Part shown: piece by piece, positions 34,888 to 43,557 of the stretch
How positions within the stretch are numbered: the first letter of the stretch is position 1
Layout of the letters: each line of letters starts with the position of its first letter
Assembly: GCA_964451365.1 (NCBI GenBank)
Contig: CAYVIB010000029.1
Location: 1 to 64,000, forward strand
Reading direction: 5' to 3'
DNA length: 64,000 nt
From: CAYVIB01 sp964451365
GTDB taxonomy: Bacteria > Pseudomonadota > Gammaproteobacteria > Pseudomonadales > Cellvibrionaceae
Translations under genes and position numbers: made by a program
The notes under the pieces: generated by a model
What the model was told of the DNA's origin: nothing
Databases searched by the model: none
Seen by the model: the letters and a program-made list of their open reading frames with translations, nothing else

Positions 34888-35302
34888 CTGAAAATGTCCA
34901 AAAAAGTTCGCCCACGATAAAAAAGCAAGTGTGACTGAAAACAGGTTATCTTTCCTCAGCGACGGTAGGTGTCTATCGCCATATCGTTATCCAGTTCTCA
35001 GAATACCGCTGTTATCCGACGCATGATTATTGAAATAACGACTATAGTGATTGTTAGATTTCCGGCGATGAATGAAATCGATCCGAAAAACCCATTTAAC
35101 TGGTTAACAGTTTAGGATTTTTTTTAATCCGGCGCGGAACAAAGCCGCGTAACCCCGAGTGCTAGCCACCAAAAATCTAAAATATTGTGACCCAGTTTCT
35201 AAATTTAAGAGCTTTCTGCCACTATAGTTCAGATGTTACGTATTATTTTTCATCTTTGGCGTGAAACACCGCCGGTTTTCTTGGACAAAGGTAGCAAGAT
35301 GT
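34888..35302. other. Divergent intergenic region
   Basis: About 415 bases between the second barrel gene and the coiled-coil protein gene. TATAGT (35223-35228) may be a -10 element for the rightward operon, without a good -35. A weak hairpin AACTG/CAGTT followed by T8 lies near 35097-35128. No gene is seen. Confidence 0.45.
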
Positions 35303-35917
35303 ATGCGGATAGCTGTTGAGATGGCGATAAAAAAATTGACGCTGTTCACACTTTTGATGTTAAGTCTTTCCGCTTTTTCCCAGCAGGGGGAAAAAGAAGA
35401 TTGGGCCGAGGGTGAGGACATCGAATTTTCCACTGAATCGGCCGATGCAATGAGCCGCGACGCGTTGACGGAAGTCAGAAAAATATCCGCGAATATTCAA
35501 TCACTTAAAAAAGATGTCATCGAGCTGAACAAGGACCTGAAATTGATGGAGGAAACCCTGTTGTTTCCTTCGAGTACGCGCTTTTCCGTTTTTGTTACGG
35601 TTAATTCCGGCCAGTTTTTTACCCTTGAAAGTGTCAAGTTCAAGCTCGACGGTGAATTTGTCGCTACCCACATCTACTCGGACAGGCAGCGCGAGGCCTT
35701 GCTGCACGGCGGTGTACAAAAGCTCTATATGACCAATTTGAATGGAGGTAAGCATACCGCCACGGCCTTTTTTACCGGTGTCGGGCCCGGTGGGCGGGAA
35801 TATAAAAGGGCGGCAAACCTGGACTTCGAAAAAAAAACCGGCAGCCAGTATCTCGAATTGGTGGTAACAGACGACGAGACCACGCAGGAACCGGTATTTG
35901 AATTCAGACAGTGGTAA
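35303..35917 (+). CDS. Exported coiled-coil protein of the TPR-motor operon
   Basis: About 204 residues that I cannot assign to a named family. A signal peptide (IKKLTLFTLLMLSLSAFS) is followed by a short acidic part, a heptad-like coiled coil (about residues 50-80; VRKISANIQSLKKDVIELNK) and a beta-rich C-terminal domain with FSVFVTVNSGQFF and GGKHTATAFFTGVG, reminiscent of PEGA-like surface-exposed sandwiches. ATG at 35303 has AAAGG about 11 bases upstream; ATG at 35321 is possible. First gene of the rightward operon leading to the ExbB/ExbD genes, seven bases before the next start. Confidence 0.68.
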   Translation: MRIAVEMAIKKLTLFTLLMLSLSAFSQQGEKEDWAEGEDIEFSTESADAMSRDALTEVRKISANIQSLKKDVIELNKDLKLMEETLLFPSSTRFSVFVTVNSGQFFTLESVKFKLDGEFVATHIYSDRQREALLHGGVQKLYMTNLNGGKHTATAFFTGVGPGGREYKRAANLDFEKKTGSQYLELVVTDDETTQEPVFEFRQW

Positions 35918-35924
35918 TCAAACC

Positions 35925-37676
35925 GTGGCGGATGTAATAACAAGAATAAGGCGTTTGCTCCCGCGACTTGGTCGCGCCGCGTTCTTATTGTCGGTCGCCG
36001 GTGCGGCCAGCGCGGTCCCGATTGAGCCGCATGTCAAGTCGCGTTCGGAGCTCGAGTTTGGCACGGTCCTTTTCGACTACCATCAGCAGGACTATTTTTC
36101 CGCGCTGATCGAATACGAATACAACAACTCGCAAAACAACAAAGAGGCGATCCAACCCTCTGGCAGGCTGTTAAACGGCGGAATGATGCTCTCCTACGGC
36201 ATGGGCCGCGAGCCGGAGAAAATCTTTAATCAGCTGTTGCGGGAAAACACTCCGGAAGAGGTCAGAAATCGCGCCTGGTACTACCTGGCCAAGTTGTATT
36301 ACAACAAATCCAACCCCGAAAAAGCCTACGAAACGCTGGAGCGCATCCATGGAGACATCTCGCCCGAGTTGCATTTCGACTACCACTACCTCGCGACCCT
36401 GATAAAAAGCGATGGCAGCCACTTGAGCAAGGAACGCCAGGCGATCGACAAAATTCCGGAGGACTTTCCCCAGTACCCGTATCTTCTGTTTAATTTTGCC
36501 ATCTCCCACCTGAGTGTGAACGAGTTGGTGCCGGCAGTGCGGTACCTGGAAAGAGTGGCGCATTTCAATACCAGGGGTGAAGAGGAGCTGGAGGTGCTGT
36601 CGGACCGGGCAAAACATGGTCTTGCTCAGCTGGCGATGCAAACCGGCCATCTCGACCGGTCCTGGGCCTACCTGAGCGGTGTGCGCACTACCGGCCTATA
36701 TTCTAATCGCGCATTGCTGTCTTACGCCTGGGCGGCGATCCGGCTGGAAAAGTTTAACGAGGCGATTCCGGCGCTGGAAATCCTCGATGGCCGGTCGATA
36801 GCTATTCCGGAAGTGCAGGAGGCCAAGGTGCTTCTGGCCCATCTGTATGAACAACAGGGTTTTCCCCGCAAAGCGCTAAAAGGCAATTTACTCGCCGAAA
36901 AGGAATTCAATCGCGGGCTGAATATGCTGGACGAAGCCCGCGCGGCGATCGGCAAGCTCGACGTACCCAAGGAGTTTATTGCCAATCTCGAATCGATCAT
37001 GGACAAGTCCGACTGGTATGGTTCGAAACCGTCCGTTGATTACATGAAGCTGACGCCGTTCCTGATCGATTTAATGGCGAGTAACGCCTTTCATGAAACA
37101 CTGAAGGAACTGGCTGACCTTTATGCCATAGAAAAAAACCTGGAGCACTGGCTGAGGCAGACCCGTGAACACAAAGTGGTGCTGGAAAATGCCCGGCAAC
37201 GAAAATTCCAGCAGGAGATGAAAGCGTCGGTAAGTAAGGCCGAGCAGTTAAATCGTTCGCTTAAGGAGCAAAGCGAAGAGCTGGCATTGTACATCCTGAC
37301 GTTGAACGAAGAAGACCAGAAGCGGGTATCCATTCTTCTCAAATCCGCGGAAAAAGAACTGGCTCTGCTTGAGAGCCGGGTGCAGAGCCTGACTTCCCTG
37401 GATTCCGCTTATCGGCAGCCGGCGTCATATCAGGCGATGGTGGAAAAAAATCACGAGCGAATCGAACAGCAGCTAAAAGTGACCAGAAATTATATAAAAA
37501 AGCTGGAACCAATTATGCGCAACCTGGTAAAGGATGAACTGAAAAAGCACGATGATCGCATGCGATACTACCTGGCGCAGTCGCGGTTGGCGAAGGCGCG
37601 ACTCTATGATTCGACGCTGCTTTCGCTCGAGCGCGCACAGGCGCCGACAGGCGGTTCTGACGGAGCAAAGCAATGA
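35925..37676 (+). CDS. Exported TPR/coiled-coil protein
   Basis: About 583 residues. The N-terminus from GTG at 35925 is a signal peptide (LGRAAFLLSVAGAASA). Tetratricopeptide-like helical pairs fill about residues 45-340 (AWYYLAKLYYNKSNPEKAYETL, VRYLERVAHFNTRGEEELEVL). A long charged coiled coil follows (about 420-560), with repeated Lys/Glu/Gln heptads. TPRs form binding scaffolds, so it is likely a periplasmic assembly factor of the motor complex. A TTG at 35898 is the alternative start but would precede the signal peptide by nine polar residues. Overlaps the next gene by ATGA. Confidence 0.78.
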   Translation: MADVITRIRRLLPRLGRAAFLLSVAGAASAVPIEPHVKSRSELEFGTVLFDYHQQDYFSALIEYEYNNSQNNKEAIQPSGRLLNGGMMLSYGMGREPEKIFNQLLRENTPEEVRNRAWYYLAKLYYNKSNPEKAYETLERIHGDISPELHFDYHYLATLIKSDGSHLSKERQAIDKIPEDFPQYPYLLFNFAISHLSVNELVPAVRYLERVAHFNTRGEEELEVLSDRAKHGLAQLAMQTGHLDRSWAYLSGVRTTGLYSNRALLSYAWAAIRLEKFNEAIPALEILDGRSIAIPEVQEAKVLLAHLYEQQGFPRKALKGNLLAEKEFNRGLNMLDEARAAIGKLDVPKEFIANLESIMDKSDWYGSKPSVDYMKLTPFLIDLMASNAFHETLKELADLYAIEKNLEHWLRQTREHKVVLENARQRKFQQEMKASVSKAEQLNRSLKEQSEELALYILTLNEEDQKRVSILLKSAEKELALLESRVQSLTSLDSAYRQPASYQAMVEKNHERIEQQLKVTRNYIKKLEPIMRNLVKDELKKHDDRMRYYLAQSRLAKARLYDSTLLSLERAQAPTGGSDGAKQ

Positions 37677-40546
37677 GACCACTTACCAATAAAAAATTGT
37701 TAATCGTATTAATGCTATCGTCGGGTCTCGTAGCCTGTGGTGGTGGTGTTAAGCGAACCACGCTCGGTGACCTGGAATACCAGCCAAAAAAAGAGGAAAA
37801 AGTTGAAGTTGCCAACCTCAGCCACGAACAGGTGAGGGAGGAGTACAAGGAGATACTTAACCTGGTGGAAGATCAACAGTTGAAGGAGCAAATCGAGCGC
37901 CGAATTGCCGATGTGTACATGATGGAAGGCGTACACGACCAGAACCAGGCCAAGCCGCAAAAAAGCTATTATGTGGAGGCAATAAAATCGTACCGCCGTA
38001 TTCTGGAGAAATATCCAGACTCGCCGGATAACGCCGAGGTGCTTTACCAATTGGCCAAAGCGTACGACATGGAAGGGCAGATTGACGAAGCTTTGAAGAT
38101 GCTGACCCAACTGACCAGCCGCCATCCTTATTATCCCAACCTTCCGGAAGCGTATTTCCGCATGGGTGATATCCATTTTAATTACCAGCGCTATGCACAG
38201 GCGGAAAAGGCCTATCTGGCGGTGACCCGTGCGCAAAATCCGAAATTGCATATGAATGCGTATTACATGTTGGGCTGGTCGTACTACAAACAGTACCAGT
38301 ATGACAGGGCGCTCGATGCTTTCTCTTACGTGATAACACAATTGCTATCAAAGTCGGCTGATCCGGAAGCCCTGAACAAGGCTGAACAGCTGTTAGTGAC
38401 CGACACACTGCATTCAATAAGCCTGTCGCTGGATAAAATGGGCGGCGCGGAATATATGCCCTCGGTGGAAGCGCTGTACCGACAGGACTATGTCTGGATG
38501 ATATACGAAGATCTGGGCGGTTATTACCTGGAAAAGGAGCTCTATGGCGAGTCCGTCGCCACCTACCGTCACTACGTGGAAAATTTTCCCGACTCATCAA
38601 AATCGCCGGAAATGCACAGCAGGCTGATCGAAACCTATATCAAGGGTGGATTTCCCCGGCAGGCGATTGAGGAAAAGGAAAGTTATGTTGCCGCTTATGG
38701 TATCCGGTCTTCTTATTCCGGTAACAGCAATGGTATCAGCGAAGAAATCTACGGCAAACTGAAAACCTATCTCGACGAGCTGGCGCGTCATCATCACAGT
38801 GAAGGCCAGTTGCACGACAAAGAAATTGAGAAGTTTAACGAACAGGAAGAAAAAGGTGTTGATCCCAAGCAGATCACATCCAAGCGTGCCAAGGAAGTAA
38901 AGCTGGCGAAACAGTCTTACGAAAAAGCCGCCGGTTTTTACGCACAATACGCTGAAACCTTTCCCAACGACGAACGCATTGACGAAATTTACTTCCTGAA
39001 AGCCGAAGCGCTTTTTGCCGCGGAGCTATTCGATCAGGCGGTTAGGGATTACGAGCGTGTAGCGTATAAACCGCAGGGAACCAGCGCCAAAAAGCATGCG
39101 GCCGATGCGGGTTACGCGGCTATTATTTCCTACCAGAATCATATCGCCACGTTACCGGCGCAAGGCAAGGTGGCCAAACAGTGGCAGGCAAGCGCGGTTG
39201 AGTCAATGCTCAGGTTTGCCGAGACATTCCACCAGGATGAACGCTCGCCGTCCGTGTTGACCAACGCGGCGGAATACCTGTTCAGCCTGGATCAATACGA
39301 TCGGGCGATCAAAGTCTCCGGTGAACTGATCGAGAAAAATCCGGCCCTGGACAAAACGCTCAAGAAAACCGCTTACGGTATTCTGGCGCACTCCTATTTT
39401 AAATTGAATGACTATGCGAACGCGGAAAAAAGCTATGTTAATCAGCGTGCTCTGGTCGATAGCAAGAGCGACGAGTACAGCCAGATTTCCGAACGCCTCG
39501 GCGCAACGATCTATAAAAAATCCGAAACCATTATTGCCGCCGGTGATAAGCAGCAGGCTGTTAATGAATTATTGAAAATCAAACAGCTCACGCCGGACGC
39601 CAAGGCGCGGGTGCCGGCTCAGTACGATGCGGCGGTAATGCTGCTGGAAATGGAAAACTGGGATGCGGCAATTGCCGAATTGAAAGAGCTTAATAGCGAA
39701 TTTCCGGACCACGAACTGGCAGTGGAATTTCCCCGTAAGCTGGCCTATGCCTATGAAAAGAATGAAGATTGGGAGTTGGCGGCAAGGGCCTATCTCAACC
39801 TTTACGAAAACGACCAGGACGCGGAAGTCAAGCGCGAGGCGCTGTTTCTCGCTGCGTCGATGTTTGAACAAAATACGAACTATAGCACGGCAATAACCCA
39901 CTTTAAGCGCTACGCTCACGCCTACGAACAACCGTTTTCCACCCGGATGGAGGCGCGTTATCGCCTGGCGCTTAACTATGAACGCCTGGGAGAAGCCGGA
40001 AAGCATCTCTACTGGCTGCGCCGTATTATCGAAAACGATAAAGAAGCGGGTTCCGCGCGAACCGAGCGCAGTAAATGGCTGGCTGCGTGGGCCAGTATCA
40101 AATACGGAGATCACTATGGAGAGGAATTTCGCAAGTATCGCTTGCGCCAGCCGATAGTGGAAAGCATTTCCGGCAAGAATGAAAGCCTGGGGAAAGCTTC
40201 GGGTTATTACCAGAATGCCGCCGCTTACGGCATTTTGGAATTCGTCACCATGTCCAGTTTCAAGATCGCCGGTCTTTACCAGACGTTCGCCACCGATTTG
40301 CGCGCGGCGCCCGCGCCGGCGGGTTTGTCCGCCGAAGAGCAGGGCGTTTATGCGGAAATTATCGAGGAGCAGGCGCAACCGTTTGAACAATTGGCGATGG
40401 AGTTACACCGTGCCAATATCGAGCGGGCCTGGCATGGCGAATACAACGAGTGGATAGAAAAAAGCTTCGGGCAGATGAAAATATTGTCGCCTGCCCGGTT
40501 TAATAAAACTGAGTTGATCGTGAGTTATGGCGATGAAATTCGTTAA
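37673..40546 (+). CDS. Large TPR lipoprotein
   Basis: 957 residues. The lipobox LVACGGG gives acylation at C22, so it is membrane-anchored in the periplasm. At least ten TPR-like helical pairs run along the chain (SYRRILEKYPDSPDNAEVLY, AYFRMGDIHFNYQRYAQAEKAYL, AYYMLGWSYYKQYQYDRALDAF, AAVMLLEMENWDAAIAELKEL and others), with an interruption around residues 350-410 that is Lys/Glu rich. Large TPR lipoproteins occur in envelope-spanning motors as scaffolds. It overlaps its neighbours on both sides (4 and 20 bases), which shows a tight operon. Confidence 0.85.
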   Translation: MRPLTNKKLLIVLMLSSGLVACGGGVKRTTLGDLEYQPKKEEKVEVANLSHEQVREEYKEILNLVEDQQLKEQIERRIADVYMMEGVHDQNQAKPQKSYYVEAIKSYRRILEKYPDSPDNAEVLYQLAKAYDMEGQIDEALKMLTQLTSRHPYYPNLPEAYFRMGDIHFNYQRYAQAEKAYLAVTRAQNPKLHMNAYYMLGWSYYKQYQYDRALDAFSYVITQLLSKSADPEALNKAEQLLVTDTLHSISLSLDKMGGAEYMPSVEALYRQDYVWMIYEDLGGYYLEKELYGESVATYRHYVENFPDSSKSPEMHSRLIETYIKGGFPRQAIEEKESYVAAYGIRSSYSGNSNGISEEIYGKLKTYLDELARHHHSEGQLHDKEIEKFNEQEEKGVDPKQITSKRAKEVKLAKQSYEKAAGFYAQYAETFPNDERIDEIYFLKAEALFAAELFDQAVRDYERVAYKPQGTSAKKHAADAGYAAIISYQNHIATLPAQGKVAKQWQASAVESMLRFAETFHQDERSPSVLTNAAEYLFSLDQYDRAIKVSGELIEKNPALDKTLKKTAYGILAHSYFKLNDYANAEKSYVNQRALVDSKSDEYSQISERLGATIYKKSETIIAAGDKQQAVNELLKIKQLTPDAKARVPAQYDAAVMLLEMENWDAAIAELKELNSEFPDHELAVEFPRKLAYAYEKNEDWELAARAYLNLYENDQDAEVKREALFLAASMFEQNTNYSTAITHFKRYAHAYEQPFSTRMEARYRLALNYERLGEAGKHLYWLRRIIENDKEAGSARTERSKWLAAWASIKYGDHYGEEFRKYRLRQPIVESISGKNESLGKASGYYQNAAAYGILEFVTMSSFKIAGLYQTFATDLRAAPAPAGLSAEEQGVYAEIIEEQAQPFEQLAMELHRANIERAWHGEYNEWIEKSFGQMKILSPARFNKTELIVSYGDEIR

Positions 40547-41273
40547 GTCAATAGGCTGCGCAGTCGCCCTGGTATTAACAGTAGGGCTGGGAGGTTGCGC
40601 GGGCAAAGCAAAGGATTTGGGGCTGGCACTGGAGAAGAGTCCGGCGCTGACGTTGCTGGAAACATCCCGGTTCCTGCCGAAACCGGAATTCGATGACGCC
40701 GGGATAATGCTCCCCTATGAGCGCAGCGAAAATCCCTATCTCGAGCAGGGCGGACGCATTAAGAAGAGTTCGGTGGAAGCTTATATCGAAGCACGCAGGG
40801 CGTATAAAGACGGCAGGTATGAGGTCGCCGAATCGGTGTTGACCAGGCTTATCGAGGAGGACGAAAGCTTGTCCGGTCCCTGGGTAATGAAAGGCGATAT
40901 TGCGTTACAGCAAAACGATTTACAAAAAGCGCTGGATCACTATGTCGCTGCCATTAAAACCAACACCGATAACATCAGCGCCTATTTGCGACTGGCAAAA
41001 ATCCAGCGCCTGAGGGGTGAATACCTGAATGCTCAGAACACATACGCACAGGTACTCGCACTGTGGCCGGATTGCCCCGAAGCGCACCTGAATCTCGGCG
41101 TGTTGTATGACGTGTATATGAATCACCCGTTGCGGGCGCAGAAACATATGGAGGCTTACCAGTTTTTAACCGGTGGGCAAAATGCGGAAGTGGCCAGGTG
41201 GCTTGAGGAGCTGCAGAAACGCACCGGTGTCGAGTTTACCCTGGGTACCTTGAAAGCCAAGCCTGTGTCGTAG
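40527..41273 (+). CDS. Small TPR lipoprotein
   Basis: 248 residues with a lipobox LGGCAGK (C24). Three or four TPR units cover about residues 85-215 (ARRAYKDGRYEVAESVLTRL, VMKGDIALQQNDLQKALDHYV, YLRLAKIQRLRGEYLNAQNTY, AHLNLGVLYDVYMNHPL). It overlaps the previous gene by 20 bases and probably starts by coupling; ATG at 40533 is an equally possible start. As the third TPR protein in a row, it probably joins the other two in one complex. Confidence 0.84.
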   Translation: MAMKFVKSIGCAVALVLTVGLGGCAGKAKDLGLALEKSPALTLLETSRFLPKPEFDDAGIMLPYERSENPYLEQGGRIKKSSVEAYIEARRAYKDGRYEVAESVLTRLIEEDESLSGPWVMKGDIALQQNDLQKALDHYVAAIKTNTDNISAYLRLAKIQRLRGEYLNAQNTYAQVLALWPDCPEAHLNLGVLYDVYMNHPLRAQKHMEAYQFLTGGQNAEVARWLEELQKRTGVEFTLGTLKAKPVS

Positions 41274-41291
41274 AAAACGGGGAGCAGACGA

Positions 41292-41609
41292 ATGAAAAAA
41301 ACTGTTGTATCGATATTTGCACTGGTATTTTTTTCCTGCCCATGCCTGGCCGCGGAAGAAACCGAAAAGGAAAAAACGGCGGCAAACAGTGCGGAACCCG
41401 CCATCCGTTTGGAATCGATTTTTACCGGCGACAAGGAGCAGCCGGCGGTCAGCTATTTTATTCCCTGGCAGGGCACCAGCACACCCGATAAATTGCAGTG
41501 GGAAATTCAGCAAAAGCACGATGCGACCCTGCAGCTGATCGACAGGGATGTAATGCTTCGATCGATCAATATCTATAACGATATGGATCTTGAAAAGCCC
41601 GACAAATAA
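41292..41609 (+). CDS. Small exported protein of the motor operon
   Basis: 105 residues of no known family. Signal peptide KTVVSIFALVFFSCPCLA, then a short Glu/Lys-rich linker and a conserved-looking domain with YFIPWQGTSTPDKLQWEIQQ. GGGGAG lies eight bases upstream of the ATG, a strong ribosome site. Encoded between the TPR module and the ExbB/ExbD module; a possible periplasmic bridging factor by position only. Confidence 0.68.
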   Translation: MKKTVVSIFALVFFSCPCLAAEETEKEKTAANSAEPAIRLESIFTGDKEQPAVSYFIPWQGTSTPDKLQWEIQQKHDATLQLIDRDVMLRSINIYNDMDLEKPDK

Positions 41610-41612
41610 TTT

Positions 41613-41641
41613 CTGAAACGGTCAATCATTGTTTCAGTTTT
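41613..41641 (+). terminator. Weak hairpin before the ExbB-like gene
   Basis: CTGAAAC (41613-41619) pairs with GTTTCAG (41631-41637), followed by TTTT. A partial terminator here could lower motor-subunit expression relative to the TPR genes. Confidence 0.4.
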
Positions 41642-41681
41642 GTAATAAGTTGAGAGTTAAATCAAAAAGAGAGCGCCTACC

Positions 41682-42428
41682 ATGACAGATTTTTACAGTG
41701 TAGTAACCAACTTTTTCAAGGATGGGGGATTTTTTATCTACCCCATTGCGATCGTGCTGGCAATAGGGTTGGCCATTGCCATTGAACGCTGGCTGTTCCT
41801 GACCCGCGAGCGTCTGCGCAATATCAAGGCGTTTGAGGATTTCCTGCCCCTGTTGCGCACAACAGACCTGGAAAAAATGCATATGTACACCCGTGAAAGT
41901 ACCGCGCCGGTGGTGCGTATTATTGGTTGCGGGCTGGATATGATGAAAGTTTCCAGGCAGCGGGCGGACATCGAAAACTCGATGAATGAAGGTATGCTGG
42001 AAACCATGCCGCGACTGGAGCAGCGCACCGGCTATCTGGCGGTACTGGCGAATGTTGCAACCCTGCTGGGCCTGCTGGGTACCATCGTGGGTCTGATCGG
42101 AGCTTTTACCGCGGTGGCGCAGGCCGATCCGGCGGAAAAATCCGAATTGCTGTCCTCATCCATTTCGGTGGCGATGAACACCACGGCGTTCGGTCTGATT
42201 GCGGCAATACCGCTATTGGTATTGCACGCGATTATCCAGAATAAAACCTCCGCCATCGTTCGCAGCGTGGAAATGTCGGCGGTGAAATTCCTGAATATCA
42301 TGACCTACCACAGAATGATCCAGGCCGGTATTACCCGCTTTGTGGAAAAGGACATGAGCCTGGTGCCTGTGGATGAATCTCAGGTGTCATCCATCCCGGG
42401 GCAGGGCGGTGAGCTTCCTGCCACCTGA
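41682..42428 (+). CDS. MotA/TolQ/ExbB-family proton channel subunit
   Basis: 248 residues with three transmembrane segments (about 17-40, 118-142 and 160-185). The family motifs are LANVATLLGLLGTIVGLIGAF and SVAMNTTAFGLIAAIPLLV, which contain the conserved threonines of the proton path. The family forms pentamers around an ExbD/TolR dimer in the inner membrane and converts proton flow into rotation or conformational work. It is followed by two ExbD genes and a TonB-like gene. The nearby TPR genes set it apart from classic TolQ and ExbB loci. Confidence 0.93.
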   Translation: MTDFYSVVTNFFKDGGFFIYPIAIVLAIGLAIAIERWLFLTRERLRNIKAFEDFLPLLRTTDLEKMHMYTRESTAPVVRIIGCGLDMMKVSRQRADIENSMNEGMLETMPRLEQRTGYLAVLANVATLLGLLGTIVGLIGAFTAVAQADPAEKSELLSSSISVAMNTTAFGLIAAIPLLVLHAIIQNKTSAIVRSVEMSAVKFLNIMTYHRMIQAGITRFVEKDMSLVPVDESQVSSIPGQGGELPAT

Positions 42429-42479
42429 TTCCCGCTACCTGATTGTTGACCCCGGATTTAATAGCAGGCGGATTGTGCA

Positions 42480-43007
42480 ATGAATTTCAAATTCCATCAT
42501 AAAACGGAAGACCAGACGGAACTGGAAGTGACCAGCTTCATGAATCTGATGATCGTGCTGGTGCCGGTACTGTTGCTGAGTATGACGTTCACCCAGATTA
42601 CGGTGCTGGAACTCAGCCTGCCGGAACTGACCGGCGGCGTGGTTAATAGTGAGAATCCGCAATCTCAACTGGAAATTGTGGTCGACGACAGTGGTTTTAA
42701 AGTTTTTTATCCTGAAAATGTCATGCTGCAGGAAATCCCTCTTGTCAAACGGGCGCTGGAAGAGGGCGAACCTGAAGTGGACGCATACGATTTTGCGCAA
42801 CTGTCTCGTGTTATACAGGCGGTGAAGCAACAGTTGCCGGATAAAAAAGACGTGCTGGTGCTTTCCGGCGCGGACGTTGGTTACCAGGATCTGGTATCGA
42901 CCATGGAAGCCGTCAAATCCTATAAAACGGTGGTGGCGGCCAGTGTCGTGGAGGTTGAGTTGTTTCCGGAAATTTCCCTTGATGACGCAAGTAAGGGACG
43001 TGGTTAA
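42480..43007 (+). CDS. ExbD/TolR-like protein lacking the membrane aspartate
   Basis: 175 residues: short cytoplasmic N-terminus, one transmembrane helix (about 17-40) and a periplasmic domain. In TolR and ExbD the helix starts with a conserved Asp that carries protons; here the matching segment is TSFMNLMIVLVPVLLL, with Asn at position 22. That would make this subunit unable to protonate. The periplasmic part still has the ExbD-like form (LPELTGG, LEIVVDDSGF, KKDVLVLSGADVGYQDLVSTMEAVK). It sits 51 bases after the ExbB gene and three bases before the second ExbD gene. Confidence 0.86.
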   Translation: MNFKFHHKTEDQTELEVTSFMNLMIVLVPVLLLSMTFTQITVLELSLPELTGGVVNSENPQSQLEIVVDDSGFKVFYPENVMLQEIPLVKRALEEGEPEVDAYDFAQLSRVIQAVKQQLPDKKDVLVLSGADVGYQDLVSTMEAVKSYKTVVAASVVEVELFPEISLDDASKGRG

Positions 43008-43010
43008 TTT

Positions 43011-43553
43011 ATGTTGAGTTCATCCGTTTTTTATCAGCGACAGAAAAGAAATCCGGTTGCCAAGCTCAGCCTGATCGCGCTGATGGATATTTTCACCATT
43101 CTGGTTTTCTTCCTGCTGCTCAATTCCGGTGAGGCGGAAAAAATCCAGAACGCCAAATTCGTTAAATTGCCGGACTCCAGTGTTGGCACGACACCACACA
43201 AAGAAGTGACTATTTTTATCGGCACGGAAGAGCTTTGGTTTGCCGACCAGTTTGTCACCAAAGTCGATGACATTACCCTGACCAAGGACAACACGATTGA
43301 GGCGTTGTCCCAGGCGATGGTGGATCATGTCGCCAAGCGTACCGAATTGACCGAATTCGAAAAGCAGTCCGGCTTTGCCGTTACCATTATGGGAGACCAG
43401 GGTGTGCCGTTTTCGTTGGTGAAAAGTGTTATGGAGACGTGCCAGGAAAATAATTTCCGCAACGTTTCACTCGCGGTAAATCATATTGTCGGCGATGTCC
43501 AACCTGCTGGTTCAGCGGAGAACATTGTCGCCGTTGGTGGGGGGGGGGAGTAA
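43011..43553 (+). CDS. ExbD/TolR-like protein with membrane aspartate
   Basis: 180 residues with one transmembrane helix, LSLIALMDIFTILVFFLLL, in which D26 is at the conserved proton-carrying position. The periplasmic domain shares the ExbD pattern with its neighbour (VTIMGDQGVPFSLVKSVMETCQENNFRNVSLAV). It probably pairs with the Asn-bearing ExbD or with itself inside the ExbB pentamer. The gene ends in a G10 tract coding for glycines, which also provides the ribosome site of the next gene. Confidence 0.9.
   Translation: MLSSSVFYQRQKRNPVAKLSLIALMDIFTILVFFLLLNSGEAEKIQNAKFVKLPDSSVGTTPHKEVTIFIGTEELWFADQFVTKVDDITLTKDNTIEALSQAMVDHVAKRTELTEFEKQSGFAVTIMGDQGVPFSLVKSVMETCQENNFRNVSLAVNHIVGDVQPAGSAENIVAVGGGGE
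43539..43548 (+). repeat. G10 homopolymer at the ExbD/TonB-like junction
   Basis: Ten consecutive G residues precede AGTAAGAAGATG. Losing one G joins the ExbD frame to the TonB-like frame without a stop. The tract also sets the distance from GGGAG to the next ATG, so length changes could alter expression of both genes. Confidence 0.8.
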
Positions 43554-43557
43554 GAAG

